Under the pieces are notes generated by a model, which saw nothing but the letters and a program-made list of their open reading frames with translations, made no database searches and was not told the DNA's origin. A stretch of 64,000 nucleotides of DNA, taken from contig NZ_CADIKI010000005.1 of assembly GCF_902859935.1 (NCBI RefSeq), positions 248,001 through 312,000 on the forward strand, given 5' to 3'. The first letter of the stretch is position 1. Each line of letters begins with the position of its first letter. The DNA is from Paraburkholderia fynbosensis (lineage in GTDB: Bacteria > Pseudomonadota > Gammaproteobacteria > Burkholderiales > Burkholderiaceae). Positions 1 through 9,363 of this stretch are shown here, in pieces. A program made the position numbers and the translations under genes.

Positions 1-2
1 AC

Positions 3-1124
3 GTGGCGTTCATTTCGATCGTCGTGATGCTGACGCTGCCCATCTGGGCACGCATCGCCAAACGGCTCGACGCCATGCATCTGCTCGTCTATACGCAATG
101 CGCAGCCGGCGTCCTGTCGCTGGCGAGCTACTGGGCGTCGACGCTGCCGCTCTTCTGGGTGTTCTCGCTCGCGATGTTCATGTGCAAGAGCAGCTATCTG
201 CTGATGTACCCGTACATGATGCGGCTCGAGCCGAAGGAGTCCCACGTGCATACGATCGGCCTGCTCTCGGTGGTCGTGCACTTCGGCGCGATCGCGGGCG
301 CTGTGGCGGGCGGCTTCGTGATGCAGGTCTGGAGCGCGGGCACCTGCATCTTCGCGATGGCCGCCGGCGACTTCGCGCAGATGGCGATCTGCATGTGGCT
401 GATCCGCTCGCACGCCATCACACGACGCTGCCGCTTCGCGGACGAAGCGACAGCGCAGGCTGCGATCGTGCGTCCGACGCTGCGCACTCGGCTGCCTATT
501 TTGCGGCTCGCGTTGCTGATGCTTGCGTTCGACTTCTGCGTGTACCTGATCCGGCCGTTCATGTCGTCCTACTGGCAGAACACGAGTGGTTCGCCGAGCG
601 AGCTGCTCTCCGGGCTCGTCTTCGCGATTCCCGGCATGGTTGCACTCGTCGCGTTGTATATCAACAAGCACACCGCGAGGCGAGGCCGGCGTCTGCCGGA
701 TCAGATGATCCCGAATCTGCTGCTTTGCACCGTGGGCATGCTGCTCCAAGGCGTCGAAGCGCCGCTGTGGATCATCGTCGGGCGCGTGCTGTTCGGCTGG
801 GCGTTCTTCCAGATCGTCGTCAAGCTCGACGTGACGATGTTCGCACTCAGTACGCCCGCGTCGTATGCCACCGACTTCAGCGTGATCAACTTCTTCCAGA
901 ACCTCGGCGTGCTGCTCGCTTCGTTCGCCGCCGGCGCGATCGTCGATGAAATCAGCTTGCGCGCGCCGTTCCTCATCGCCTCGGCGGGCCTCTTGCTATG
1001 CGCGCTGATGAGCATCTGGCTGCTCGAACGACGGCCCGCTCGCGACACGGAGCATGCCGCGCTCGCCGATGCCGCGCTTTCCAATGACCTTGCCAACACA
1101 GGAGCCACCGGCCATGCGAACTGA
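3..1124 (+). CDS. MFS exporter of the siderophore operon (5' end outside the window)
   Basis: Multi-span integral membrane protein of the major facilitator superfamily. Hydrophobic segments run through the whole visible 373 residues and end in a short hydrophilic tail. The reading frame is open to the left edge, and a GTG at base 3 is only the first visible possible start, so the N-terminus is probably missing. Its stop overlaps the acyltransferase gene by 11 bp, which places it in the operon with alcB and alcC. By context it most likely exports the finished hydroxamate siderophore, as AlcS does in Bordetella. There alcS lies at the far end of the cluster, whereas here the exporter precedes alcB. 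The transported substrate is inferred from position only. Confidence 0.8.
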   Translation: MAFISIVVMLTLPIWARIAKRLDAMHLLVYTQCAAGVLSLASYWASTLPLFWVFSLAMFMCKSSYLLMYPYMMRLEPKESHVHTIGLLSVVVHFGAIAGAVAGGFVMQVWSAGTCIFAMAAGDFAQMAICMWLIRSHAITRRCRFADEATAQAAIVRPTLRTRLPILRLALLMLAFDFCVYLIRPFMSSYWQNTSGSPSELLSGLVFAIPGMVALVALYINKHTARRGRRLPDQMIPNLLLCTVGMLLQGVEAPLWIIVGRVLFGWAFFQIVVKLDVTMFALSTPASYATDFSVINFFQNLGVLLASFAAGAIVDEISLRAPFLIASAGLLLCALMSIWLLERRPARDTEHAALADAALSNDLANTGATGHAN

Positions 1125-1779
1125 CATCGCCTCCGACGAAATCGCACTACGCGCGCCCGCGCCGTTATCTGGCGCACGACTCGCCGATAACCCGGCTAGC
1201 TCGCAACACGCAACGCTCTGCGCAACCGTGAATGGCTTTTACATCCGCCCGCTCGACGCCAAACGGGACGCACCCATGCTGCACCGCTGGTTCATCGAAG
1301 AGCGCGCCGCCTTCTGGAACATGCAGGACAAGAGCGTCGACGAGGTCGCCGCGTTCTATCATGCCATCGAAGACTCCGGCCACGCACGTGCATGGATCGG
1401 CAGCCAGCGTGGCGCGAGCGTCTTTCTCTTCGAGAGCTACGACCCGGCGCACGACGAAGCGGGCGAGCACTACGACGTGCGCGACGGCGATCTCGGCATG
1501 CATCTGTTCGTAGGACCCGCCGCGACGCCCGCGCCCGGACATACACGGCGCGTGTTTCAGACGCTGATGAGGTTCCTGTTCGAACAACTCGACGCCGAGC
1601 GCATCGTCGTCGAACCGGATGCGCGCAACACGCGTATCCACGCACTCAACCGCGCGATGGGTTTCGTCTATGCGAAGAACGTCGCGTTCCGTGAGAAAAC
1701 CGCCTCGCTCGCGTTCTGCACGCGAGCCGACTTCTACGCCACCCTTCAAAAGACCACTGCAAAGGATATCAAGTCATGA
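1114..1779 (+). CDS. alcB: AlcB/IucB-family siderophore N-acyltransferase
   Basis: GNAT-fold enzyme of the IucB/AlcB/RhbD family, which acylates the hydroxylamine of an N-hydroxydiamine to make a hydroxamate. In alcaligin synthesis it uses succinyl-CoA and N-hydroxy-(2-hydroxy)putrescine. The family pattern is clear: FYIRPLD near residue 37, HRWF and FWNM around 56-70, and the acetyl-CoA region VEPDARNTRIHALNRAMGF near residues 168-186. The ATG at 1114 is preferred over the one at 1054 because AGGAG lies about 10 bases upstream. It overlaps the exporter stop by 11 bp and its TGA overlaps the alcC ATG (ATGA), so translation is probably coupled. At 221 aa it is normal for the family. Confidence 0.87.
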   Translation: MRTDIASDEIALRAPAPLSGARLADNPASSQHATLCATVNGFYIRPLDAKRDAPMLHRWFIEERAAFWNMQDKSVDEVAAFYHAIEDSGHARAWIGSQRGASVFLFESYDPAHDEAGEHYDVRDGDLGMHLFVGPAATPAPGHTRRVFQTLMRFLFEQLDAERIVVEPDARNTRIHALNRAMGFVYAKNVAFREKTASLAFCTRADFYATLQKTTAKDIKS

Positions 1780-3662
1780 CCCAACCGACGACGCAACCTT
1801 CGATGCAACACGTGACGCTCGCCCCGCAACAGGCCGCCGCGCATCTCACACCCGACGTATGGCGCAACGCCAACCGCATGCTGGTTCGCAAGGCGCTCGC
1901 CGAATACGCGCACGAGTTGATCGTCGAGCCGACGCGTATCGGCGACGCGCCCGGCGAACACCATGCGCGCTACGAACTGAGGTCCGACGACGGCACGAGC
2001 ATCTACAGCTTCGAAGCACGGCAACTCGCGCTGCGTCACTGGAGCATTCGTCCAGAGTCGATCGTGTGCACACGGGACGGTGTTCAGCAGCCGCTGGACG
2101 CGCTCGCCTTCATCCTCGACGTCAAGAGTCGTCTCGGCATCAAGGAAGAGATGCTGCCGATCTATCTCGACGAAATCAGCAGCACCCTGTATGGCGCCGC
2201 GTACAAGACCGTCAAGGTCGGCCCGGACACGCCCGAACTGTTGGGCGCCGACTTCCAGGCGATCGAAACCGCGATGAGTGAAGGTCACCCGGGCTTCGTC
2301 GCCAACAATGGCCGCCTCGGCTTCGACGCGGGCGACTATCGCGCGTTCGCGCCGGAAGCCGGTTCGCCGATTCAGGTCGTCTGGCTCGCGGTTTATCAGG
2401 ACAACGCCGCCTTTCATTGCAGTGACGACCTCGACTACGCGCGTCTCATGGACGAGGAACTCGGCGCGCCGACCATCGCACGATTCAGGGAGATCGTGGA
2501 AGCCGGCGGCTGTAACTTCGACGACTACCGTCTGATGCCGGCCCATCCGTGGCAATGGTTCAACAAGCTGTCGATCGCGTTCGCGTCGTACGTCGCGACG
2601 AATCGCATCATCTGCCTGGGCTATGGCGACGACCGCTATCTCGCGCAGCAATCGATCCGGACGTTCTTTAACCTCTCGGACCGCTCGAAGCGCTACGTGA
2701 AGACCTCACTATCGATACTCAACATGGGGTTCATGCGTGGTCTTTCGCCATACTACATGTCGGGCACGCCGGCGATCAACGACTACATCAAGGACCTCGT
2801 CGCGAGCGATCCTTATTTGCAGCAGCAAGGCTTCACGATCCTGCGCGAAGTCGCGTCGCTCGGCTTTCGCAATCGCTATTACGAAACGGCCGTGCAGGCC
2901 GACAGTCCGTACAAGAAGATGTTTTCGGCGCTCTGGCGCGAGAATCCGCTGACACTCGTGGGCGAAGGCCAACGCCTGATGACGATGGCGGCGCTGCTGC
3001 ACACCGACCGCCACGGCCGCGCGCTGCTGCCCGCGCTCATCGAAGCGTCCGGGCTCAGCGGGCAGGCGTGGCTCGAGCGCTACCTGAACGCGTATCTCGC
3101 ACCGCTCGTGCATTGCTTCTATACCCACGACCTGGTGTTCATGCCGCACGGCGAGAACCTGATCCTCGTGATGGAGAACCACGTGCCGGTGCGCGCGATC
3201 ATGAAGGACATCGCGGAAGAATCCGCGATCCTCAACAAGGACGCCAAGCTTCCCGAGAACGTGAGGCGGCTCGCAGTGGACGTGCCCGAACACGTGAAGC
3301 TGCTGGCGATCTTCATCGACGTGTTCGACGGCTTCTTCCGCTACGTCAACCAGATTCTCGTCGAGCACGGCTGCTGCAGCGAAGATGTGTTCTGGAACGC
3401 CGTGGCAGGCTGCGTCGCGCGCTATCAGTCAGAGCATCCACAGCTCGCGCAGAAGTTTGCCGACTACGACCTGTTCGCGCCGGAGTTCCTGCATTCGTGC
3501 CTCAATCGCCTGCAGCTCGGCAACAATTTGCAGATGGTCAATCTGTCGGACCCCGCTGGCAATCTGAAGATGGCGGGCAATCTCCAGAACCCGCTTGCGG
3601 GACGGCGCGCCGCATCGCAGGAAGCCGAAACGGCCGCGCTCGCCGAAGCGGTCGAAGCGTAA
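1776..3662 (+). CDS. alcC: NRPS-independent siderophore synthetase, AlcC/DesD (IucA/IucC) type
   Basis: ATP-dependent NIS synthetase (628 aa) that joins and macrocyclises N-hydroxy-N-succinyl diamine units. The sequence follows the AlcC/DesD type C pattern: HPWQWFNKLS near residue 256, LAQQSIRTFFN, then KTSLSILNMGFMRGLSPYYM, and in the C-terminal part FMPHGENLILV, KDIAEES and the terminal block DLFAPEF/SCLNRLQLGNN. The start ATG overlaps the alcB stop and is preceded by AAGGAT. Two bases separate its TAA from the next start. With alcB before it and a Rieske putrescine hydroxylase after it, the product is most likely alcaligin or a close bis-hydroxamate macrocycle. Desferrioxamine or bisucaberin would need a cadaverine-based precursor and would not explain alcE. 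Confidence 0.92.
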   Translation: MTQPTTQPSMQHVTLAPQQAAAHLTPDVWRNANRMLVRKALAEYAHELIVEPTRIGDAPGEHHARYELRSDDGTSIYSFEARQLALRHWSIRPESIVCTRDGVQQPLDALAFILDVKSRLGIKEEMLPIYLDEISSTLYGAAYKTVKVGPDTPELLGADFQAIETAMSEGHPGFVANNGRLGFDAGDYRAFAPEAGSPIQVVWLAVYQDNAAFHCSDDLDYARLMDEELGAPTIARFREIVEAGGCNFDDYRLMPAHPWQWFNKLSIAFASYVATNRIICLGYGDDRYLAQQSIRTFFNLSDRSKRYVKTSLSILNMGFMRGLSPYYMSGTPAINDYIKDLVASDPYLQQQGFTILREVASLGFRNRYYETAVQADSPYKKMFSALWRENPLTLVGEGQRLMTMAALLHTDRHGRALLPALIEASGLSGQAWLERYLNAYLAPLVHCFYTHDLVFMPHGENLILVMENHVPVRAIMKDIAEESAILNKDAKLPENVRRLAVDVPEHVKLLAIFIDVFDGFFRYVNQILVEHGCCSEDVFWNAVAGCVARYQSEHPQLAQKFADYDLFAPEFLHSCLNRLQLGNNLQMVNLSDPAGNLKMAGNLQNPLAGRRAASQEAETAALAEAVEA

Positions 3663-3664
3663 GC

Positions 3665-4471
3665 ATGACGGCGAACCGCACACTGGAAGATTTCCTGCGG
3701 CTCGCCGCACGCGTAGTGCCTGGCCTGCGCGGAGTCGTCGCGGACTGCGCAAGCTCTTCGCCGCCCTGCAACGACGAATCCGCGCGTCGCGCAACGCACT
3801 TTCGCCCTGCCCGTTGCGACGGCAATCGTGTCGCGCTGGAAGCGCTGCTCAGTTTCTGGACCACGGGATATCCCGAAGCCGGACGTGCGTACTGGTCGTT
3901 GCGCTGCTGGGGCATTCTGATCTGGCAGCCGATTTACCTGAGCGTGGTCGGCGTCCACACAGCTCAGCGCGCGCTGTTGCTCGATCGCTTCGAGCAGCCC
4001 ATCGAGAACGGCTGGACCCGCGAAGTGCGGTTGCCCGATCACGTGCCGGTGCAGGGCGATCCCGACGCCCTGATCGATCGCGCCGCGAGTGAGATTGCCG
4101 CCTGCTGCGCGCAGATTTTCGACGAACTGTCGAGCATCGCCCGGCTCAATGCTCACGCCGCGCGATGCATGCAGGCCGATTGCGTGCTGGCGGCGTTGCT
4201 CGCCTTGCGGCCCACGCATCCCGGCTGGAGCCACGCGCATATCGAAGCGCTCGGCGAACGTTGGCTCCGGGCGCTCGCACTCGCAGGCCGTGGCGGCTTT
4301 TTCGTTTTCGCACGCAGCGACGGCGCGAGCGCGCTCGCGCTCGATCGCCAGACCTGCTGCTACCACTATCGCCGACGCGATGGCGAACTTTGCAGCACAT
4401 GCCCGCGACTGGAACAACGCGAGCGCATCGTGCGCCTGAATGCGGAACGGGATGCCATGCCGGCCGCGTGA
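3665..4471 (+). CDS. FhuF-type (2Fe-2S) ferric siderophore reductase
   Basis: 268-residue cytosolic protein ending in the FhuF iron-sulfur signature: two adjacent Cys, ten residues, then Cys-x2-Cys (CC...CSTC near residues 242-257). FhuF proteins reduce ferric hydroxamates to release iron. The ATG is two bases after the alcC stop, so it belongs to the operon, in the position held by alcD in Bordetella. The N-terminal 60 residues are Ala/Arg-rich and uninformative. The middle part contains WSLRCWGILIWQPIYLSVVG, typical of the FhuF-like fold. Whether it acts on the self-made siderophore is inferred from the operon. Confidence 0.8.
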   Translation: MTANRTLEDFLRLAARVVPGLRGVVADCASSSPPCNDESARRATHFRPARCDGNRVALEALLSFWTTGYPEAGRAYWSLRCWGILIWQPIYLSVVGVHTAQRALLLDRFEQPIENGWTREVRLPDHVPVQGDPDALIDRAASEIAACCAQIFDELSSIARLNAHAARCMQADCVLAALLALRPTHPGWSHAHIEALGERWLRALALAGRGGFFVFARSDGASALALDRQTCCYHYRRRDGELCSTCPRLEQRERIVRLNAERDAMPAA

Positions 4472-4524
4472 ACGTGAACGTGAACGCACGCGCACATGGC
4501 GTCTAACCGAAATGGAAACGACCG

Positions 4525-5754
4525 ATGAACGACATCAGCAACATGACGCATCTTGTTCCGCCGTCCGATGCGGAAGACGCGCAGCTGCAACTGCCGGCAA
4601 GCGCCTATTTCGACGAAGCGCTGTTCGAGCGAGAAATGGCGCGCATCTTCACGAACGCCGCGCTGTACGTGGGCCACGAACAGTCAGTGCCCGCGCTGGG
4701 CGACTGGCGCCGTCTGCCGCAGGAGGAAGGCGGCCGCGTTCTTGTGCGTAACGCGAGCGGCGTGCAGTTGCTCTCCAACGTCTGCCGTCATCGCCAGGCG
4801 CTGATGCTGGGCGGAGAAACGGGGAACGTGGGCGGCGCCGCGCAATCGAGCGGCAATCTCGCCGCGACCGGCGGCAACATCGTTTGCCCGCTGCATCGCT
4901 GGACATATGACGGCAAGGGCGAACTGATCGGGGCGCCCGAGTTCGAACGCAAGCCTTGCCGCAATCTCGAACGCTTCGCGCTGAAGAATTGCCACGGACT
5001 CCTCTACGAAGGACCGCGTGAACCTGCGAGAGACATGGCCAATGCGTTTGCACGCCCCGAATTCGATTTTTCCGGCTATGTGTTCGACCATACCGAAACG
5101 CACATCTGTTATTACAACTGGAAGACCTTCATCGAGGTATATCTGGAGGACTATCACGTCGCTCCGTTTCATCCGGGACTGGGCAAATTCGTGACCTGCG
5201 ACGACCTCGATTGGGAGTTTGCCGACACGTACAGCATGCAGCGGGTCGGCGTACATAACGCACTCGCGCAGCCGGGGTCGGATATCTATCGGGCGTGGCA
5301 CGACCGGCTGCTCGACTACCGCGGCGGCGACGCGCCCTCGTTCGGCGCAATCTGGCTTGCGTATTTTCCGACTCAGATGATCGAGCTTTATCCGCATGTG
5401 CTCGTGGTGTCCACGCTCTATCCGAAAGGACCGCAGGAAACGCTGAACGTCGTCGAGTTTTTCTATCCGGAGGAAATCGCGGCGTTCGAGCGCGAATTCA
5501 TCGAGGCGCAGCGCGCCGCGTATCTGGAAACAATGATCGAAGACGATGAAATCGCCGAACGCATGGATGCAGGGCGCCTGCGTCTGCACCGGCGTGGCGT
5601 GAGTGACGCGGGGCCGTATCAATCGCCGCTCGAAGATGGCATGCGCCACTTTCATGCGTGGTATCGGCGTGCGCTCGCCGCGCCTGCTGCGAGTTCGCTG
5701 AGCGGGGAGCATAACGTGTTTGAACTGCGCGTCGTCGAGGATTCAGTGTGCTGA
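4525..5754 (+). CDS. alcE: Rieske non-haem iron putrescine 2-hydroxylase, AlcE type
   Basis: 409-residue ring-hydroxylating-oxygenase-like protein. The Rieske [2Fe-2S] ligands are Cys87-x-His89 and Cys121-x2-His124 (CRH and CPLH). The mononuclear iron motif follows as EDYHVAPFH, with His211 and His216. AlcE homologues from Bordetella and Ralstonia C-hydroxylate putrescine to 2-hydroxyputrescine, the diamine of alcaligin. It is the last visible gene of the operon, 53 bp after the reductase, and that gap carries three CGTGAA repeats (4467-4484). No ferredoxin or reductase partner gene is nearby, so electrons must come from elsewhere. Assignment as AlcE rests on Rieske architecture plus NIS operon context. 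Confidence 0.82.
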   Translation: MNDISNMTHLVPPSDAEDAQLQLPASAYFDEALFEREMARIFTNAALYVGHEQSVPALGDWRRLPQEEGGRVLVRNASGVQLLSNVCRHRQALMLGGETGNVGGAAQSSGNLAATGGNIVCPLHRWTYDGKGELIGAPEFERKPCRNLERFALKNCHGLLYEGPREPARDMANAFARPEFDFSGYVFDHTETHICYYNWKTFIEVYLEDYHVAPFHPGLGKFVTCDDLDWEFADTYSMQRVGVHNALAQPGSDIYRAWHDRLLDYRGGDAPSFGAIWLAYFPTQMIELYPHVLVVSTLYPKGPQETLNVVEFFYPEEIAAFEREFIEAQRAAYLETMIEDDEIAERMDAGRLRLHRRGVSDAGPYQSPLEDGMRHFHAWYRRALAAPAASSLSGEHNVFELRVVEDSVC

Positions 5755-5937
5755 GGGCCGCGAGCGTAGTGCACGTGACAGTGACTGCGTCGCCGATTTT
5801 GCCTACCGACGATCCGCCGGCAGCAACGGTCCAGTGCCGGATGGACGAGCGTGTCTTCGAGGCATGCGCTAACTGGCAAGAAAGCCGCCCAGGGCAGCGA
5901 TCCTGTGTCGCCCATCGCGCATGCCTGCATGATCCGG

Positions 5938-8025
5938 CTAGAACGTAGTACGCATGCCGACCATCACGCTGCGGCCCCCCTCTGGCGCAATATCCCGGAC
6001 CACCGAACTTGCATAGCGAATCTCCTGATTCGTGAGATTATCCCCGCGAACATACGCAAGCCAGTTCGTTGTGCCGACATGGAACTTGTACGTGAGAATC
6101 AGGCCCAGCCTCGTATAGCTCGAAGTCGGCAGATCGTTGTCGGGTACGCGATTCTGAGCCCACGCATGCTCCATCTCGGCACGCGCGCCGAACGGTCCGT
6201 AGCCATAGTCGACGGCGAGCGTCGCACGCAGCGGCGCAATCCGAGGCAGCGCCTCGCCGTTGTCGATGTCGCGAGCATGTGTGTAGTCGGCAACGAGTTC
6301 GACGTCCACCTGATGCGCGCCCTTCTCAAAGACGCGCCATCTGCCGTCGAGTTCGATGCCATAGAATTCCGCGCGCACGCCGCGATATACCGCCTCGTTC
6401 AACGCACCATCGGTACCGGGCGGCACGACTTCGTCGTCGTCGTTGACGAGACGCCCTGTGTTGAATTCGGTCAGATAGTTCTTGAAGCGGCTGTAGAACA
6501 CGCCAACGCTACCCTTGTTCGGGCCGCTCGCAAAGCGCAATGACAGATCGGTCGACACGGACTTCTCTTTCTGTGCAGCTGGATTGCCGATCAGATACTG
6601 GCCCGTCGCATCGTGCGGCCCGTTTGCATAGAGTTCGTACAGCGCCGGCGCGCGTTCCGTATAGGCGGCATTGCCCGCCACCGACCACACTGGCGACAGT
6701 TTGTACAACGCTCCGAGCGACGCGCTGACCGCATTGAAGTCGCGGTCGGTCGCACTCGCGAACCTGTCGTTGCCGTTGGCCACGGGGTCCTGTTTTACAT
6801 GCTCGTAGCGTGCGCCCGCGCTGAGTTTGAAGGCGTCGGTGACGTTCCACTCTTCCAGCCCGAACAGCGCCACGTTGGTGGTCTGCGTGGTTGGGACGAG
6901 TGCTTCGTCGCCTAGCGCTGAAAACGTGTTCTGGCTGATCTGCGCGCCAACGGCTCCCTCGAACGGGCCGATCTGTCGATGACGCGCTTCGATACGCGCT
7001 TCATAGCCATGGTTGCGAAAGGTCGTGCTGGTTTCGCCGTTGTCGATCTCCCTGTGTTCGTAATCCGTGTAGCCGAAATCGAACTTCAGTTGCGAGAATG
7101 GCCCGCTCAGATTGCGTAACTCCGAGGCGAATGCTACGTGGTCCTGATGCATGCGTAGCCGCACGTCGTCTTCTGCGACCGAGCCGTAGTTGCCGTCGTA
7201 GCCGTTGTACGACAGACCTGCATAGCCATCGGCCCAGGTATACGCACCGCCGACCGCGCCGCCGTGCCACCGGCCGTCGCTGTTTGGAATGCTGCCGTAG
7301 GCCTCGTTGGCATCCGGGCCGTCGAGCGCGCGCTGGCGATCGGAGTGCGCGAAACCAGGAATACGTTGCGTGCTGGTGTCCCGATCGAACGCGTCAACGT
7401 GAAACGCAAATCGCCCATTGCCTCCTTCGACGAGGGCCGCGCCGGCGCGCGCGTCGTTGGCCCCGCCGTAGCTCGCGTCGACTGCGCCCGTGACGCCCTT
7501 GATCGGCTCGCGCGGAATGCGGTTGTCGATCGTATTGACGACGCCACCGATGGCGTTGCCGCCATAGAGCAGCGCCGCAGGCCCTCGGACGATCTCGACG
7601 CGCTCGATCGTCAGGGGCTCCTGCGGTACCGCGTGGTCGTACGACAGCGACGATGCGTCCCACGCCGCCACCCCGTTCTGCAGAATGCGGATGCGATCCC
7701 CGTCCATGCCACGGATGATCGGCCGGCCCACCATCGGCCCATACGTCGTGGTGGACACGCCGGGCAGGCCATTGAGCGTTTCGCCGAGTGAATTGGTCTG
7801 TCTGAAGGTGAGAGCGTCGCCGTACAGCGCAGTGGCCGGCGCGATGAGGTTGGTCGAGCCCAGCGGGTTCGCGGTGACGAAGACGGGCGCAAGCGCGCCC
7901 CCGGGCAACGCATCCGGTGTCTCGTTCTCTTGCTGGGCTTGCGCGGAGAATGCGAGCAAGGCCAACGGAACCGGCGATAACCGGCCGGGCCACCGCGCGA
8001 TGGAGCGTGTAGGTTGTCTGTTCAC
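5938..8025 (-). CDS. znuD: TonB-dependent outer-membrane zinc receptor, ZnuD type
   Basis: About 695-residue outer-membrane receptor: signal peptide ending AQA-Q, plug domain (RPIIRGMDGDRIRILQNGV; VEIVRGPAALLYGGNAIGGV), then a beta-barrel ending in Phe. Plug and barrel blocks follow the ZnuD pattern: the Asp-His after SSLSY, ERAPALYELYANGPH, and the end DIAPEGGRSVMVG. The GTG at 8025 is chosen because it puts the signal peptide at the N-terminus. A longer reading from TTG at 8076 would start inside a Zur-like palindrome. It is convergent to the siderophore operon. Zinc (perhaps also haem) import is favoured over siderophore uptake because of the family pattern and the two Zur-like sites. Confidence 0.75.
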   Translation of the reverse strand: MNRQPTRSIARWPGRLSPVPLALLAFSAQAQQENETPDALPGGALAPVFVTANPLGSTNLIAPATALYGDALTFRQTNSLGETLNGLPGVSTTTYGPMVGRPIIRGMDGDRIRILQNGVAAWDASSLSYDHAVPQEPLTIERVEIVRGPAALLYGGNAIGGVVNTIDNRIPREPIKGVTGAVDASYGGANDARAGAALVEGGNGRFAFHVDAFDRDTSTQRIPGFAHSDRQRALDGPDANEAYGSIPNSDGRWHGGAVGGAYTWADGYAGLSYNGYDGNYGSVAEDDVRLRMHQDHVAFASELRNLSGPFSQLKFDFGYTDYEHREIDNGETSTTFRNHGYEARIEARHRQIGPFEGAVGAQISQNTFSALGDEALVPTTQTTNVALFGLEEWNVTDAFKLSAGARYEHVKQDPVANGNDRFASATDRDFNAVSASLGALYKLSPVWSVAGNAAYTERAPALYELYANGPHDATGQYLIGNPAAQKEKSVSTDLSLRFASGPNKGSVGVFYSRFKNYLTEFNTGRLVNDDDEVVPPGTDGALNEAVYRGVRAEFYGIELDGRWRVFEKGAHQVDVELVADYTHARDIDNGEALPRIAPLRATLAVDYGYGPFGARAEMEHAWAQNRVPDNDLPTSSYTRLGLILTYKFHVGTTNWLAYVRGDNLTNQEIRYASSVVRDIAPEGGRSVMVGMRTTF

Positions 8026-8070
8026 GATCTTTTTTCTAAGGGTTGACTTCGACACCGGCGGCGATGTCGA

Positions 8071-8092
8071 GTGCAACGCTATAACATTGCAC
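8071..8092. promoter_or_regulatory. Zur-like palindrome, proximal
   Basis: 22-bp dyad GTGCAA...TTGCAC around CTATAACA; 9 of 11 base pairs match. It lies 46 bp upstream of the chosen znuD start. The right half ATAACATT matches the right half of proteobacterial Zur boxes. Confidence 0.55.
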
Positions 8093-8156
8093 GTCGCAGG
8101 CGCCGTATGGTCGACAAAATTCCTGACGGGTGCTTTCTCCCGCAGGCAACGGCGTC

Positions 8157-8173
8157 GTATGTTATAACATTAC
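8157..8173. promoter_or_regulatory. Zur-like palindrome, distal
   Basis: Contains a perfect 12-bp palindrome ATGTTATAACAT followed by TAC. This is one base from the alpha-proteobacterial Zur consensus over ATGT-AATA-ACATTAC and shares the TGTTATA/TAACA halves of the gamma consensus. It sits about 130 bp upstream of the znuD start, 65 bp from the proximal dyad. The rest of 8174-8389 has no recognisable gene. Confidence 0.65.
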
Positions 8174-8389
8174 AATTCAGAAAGAAAGAGTCAGTCGCAA
8201 GTACCCGGCTGTTGTACCTTGTGCGCGCGGCGCGCTTTAACACGTGAGCGCAAGCGCGCATGCGCCCGCGCGTCTCTTCAGCGAGACCGGCTCGAGACTC
8301 GCCCTGTGACGTCAGCAGGCGTCGCCTTGTCGGGACTGTGCCGAAGCTGATGTTGGACGTACTCGTTGCGACGGTCAGACATCCGCCTT

Positions 8390-9262
8390 CTATCCGCCCG
8401 TCATGAAATCGGGATTTTCCGCGACGATTTTCAGCAGAAAGTCCATCACTGCCCGGACATGCGGCGAACGACGCAAATCCCGATGCACGGCCATCCAGAT
8501 GTCTCGCGAAAACGATTCACCATCGTGCGGCAGGCGTTGCAGATTCGCACTCGTCTGCGCAAGGAAGCGAGGTAAGCCAGCTACACCCGCGCCTGCTTGA
8601 GTCGCCGCAAGATGGCCCGTGATATCGCTGATCTCGCAAGCTATCGGTCTGCCGTTTGCAACGCTCATCAACCACTTTTGCTGGGGCATTTCCGAGAAGC
8701 CGGCGTCGTAGACGATGAACTCCCAGGCAGAGGGATTATGCAGATGCGCATAGTCCCGGCTCGCGTACAGATCGAAAGGCATACGCCCTAGCTTGCGTAT
8801 CACGCTGGTCGCTTCATCGGGACGAACCAGCCGCAAGGCGATGTCCGCCTCCCTCCGGCTGAGCGAAACCTGCCGTGCGTCGCCCGAAACGGACAACTGG
8901 ACGCTGGGATGGGCGAGCCGGAAGGCCCGCAGATGCTTCACCAGAAAACTGGCCACGAGTACCGGCGGCGCGCTCAACGTGACCTTTCCACTCAGCGGGG
9001 AAAGGCTGGCATCGAGAAACCGCTCGATCGCGTAGGCGTTTTCCTCCATGCCTTGCGCCAGCTCGAAAACGCGCTGCCCGGCTGGTGTGAGCTTGCAGGC
9101 TCTGGGAAGCCGTTCGACCAGGCGAGTCTTGACCTCATCCTCCAGTGCGCTCAAGCGACGGCTCACAGTCGCGTGATCCACCTTCAGTTTGCGTGCGGCC
9201 CCTGACAACGTGCCAATGCGGGCGACCGCCAGGAAATGACGAATATTTTCCCAATCGAACAT
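8390..9262 (-). CDS. LysR-family transcriptional regulator
   Basis: 290-residue LTTR: winged helix-turn-helix in residues 1-60 (FLAVARIGTLSGAARKL, then HATVSRRLSALE), followed by a substrate-binding domain. The DHATVSRR helix and the short domain are typical of LTTRs that control a neighbouring exporter or oxidoreductase. It is divergent from the DHA2 transporter gene with a 101-bp intergenic region holding two TGTGCA direct repeats (9265 and 9282), so local control of the exporter is likely. The effector is unknown. Confidence 0.85.
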   Translation of the reverse strand: MFDWENIRHFLAVARIGTLSGAARKLKVDHATVSRRLSALEDEVKTRLVERLPRACKLTPAGQRVFELAQGMEENAYAIERFLDASLSPLSGKVTLSAPPVLVASFLVKHLRAFRLAHPSVQLSVSGDARQVSLSRREADIALRLVRPDEATSVIRKLGRMPFDLYASRDYAHLHNPSAWEFIVYDAGFSEMPQQKWLMSVANGRPIACEISDITGHLAATQAGAGVAGLPRFLAQTSANLQRLPHDGESFSRDIWMAVHRDLRRSPHVRAVMDFLLKIVAENPDFMTGG

Positions 9263-9363
9263 CTGTGCATTTTCTCAAGGATGGTGTGCAGTGATGTGGA
9301 ATATTCGCACAAAGCTTATCTGCCTAACATCGATACTCGTTCAATCGATCGGGGCCGTTCCAG

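Noticed and set aside
4467..4484. Three CGTGAA repeats as a regulatory or phase-variable tract
   Set aside because: Only three units, partly within the end of the FhuF-like gene; probably chance.
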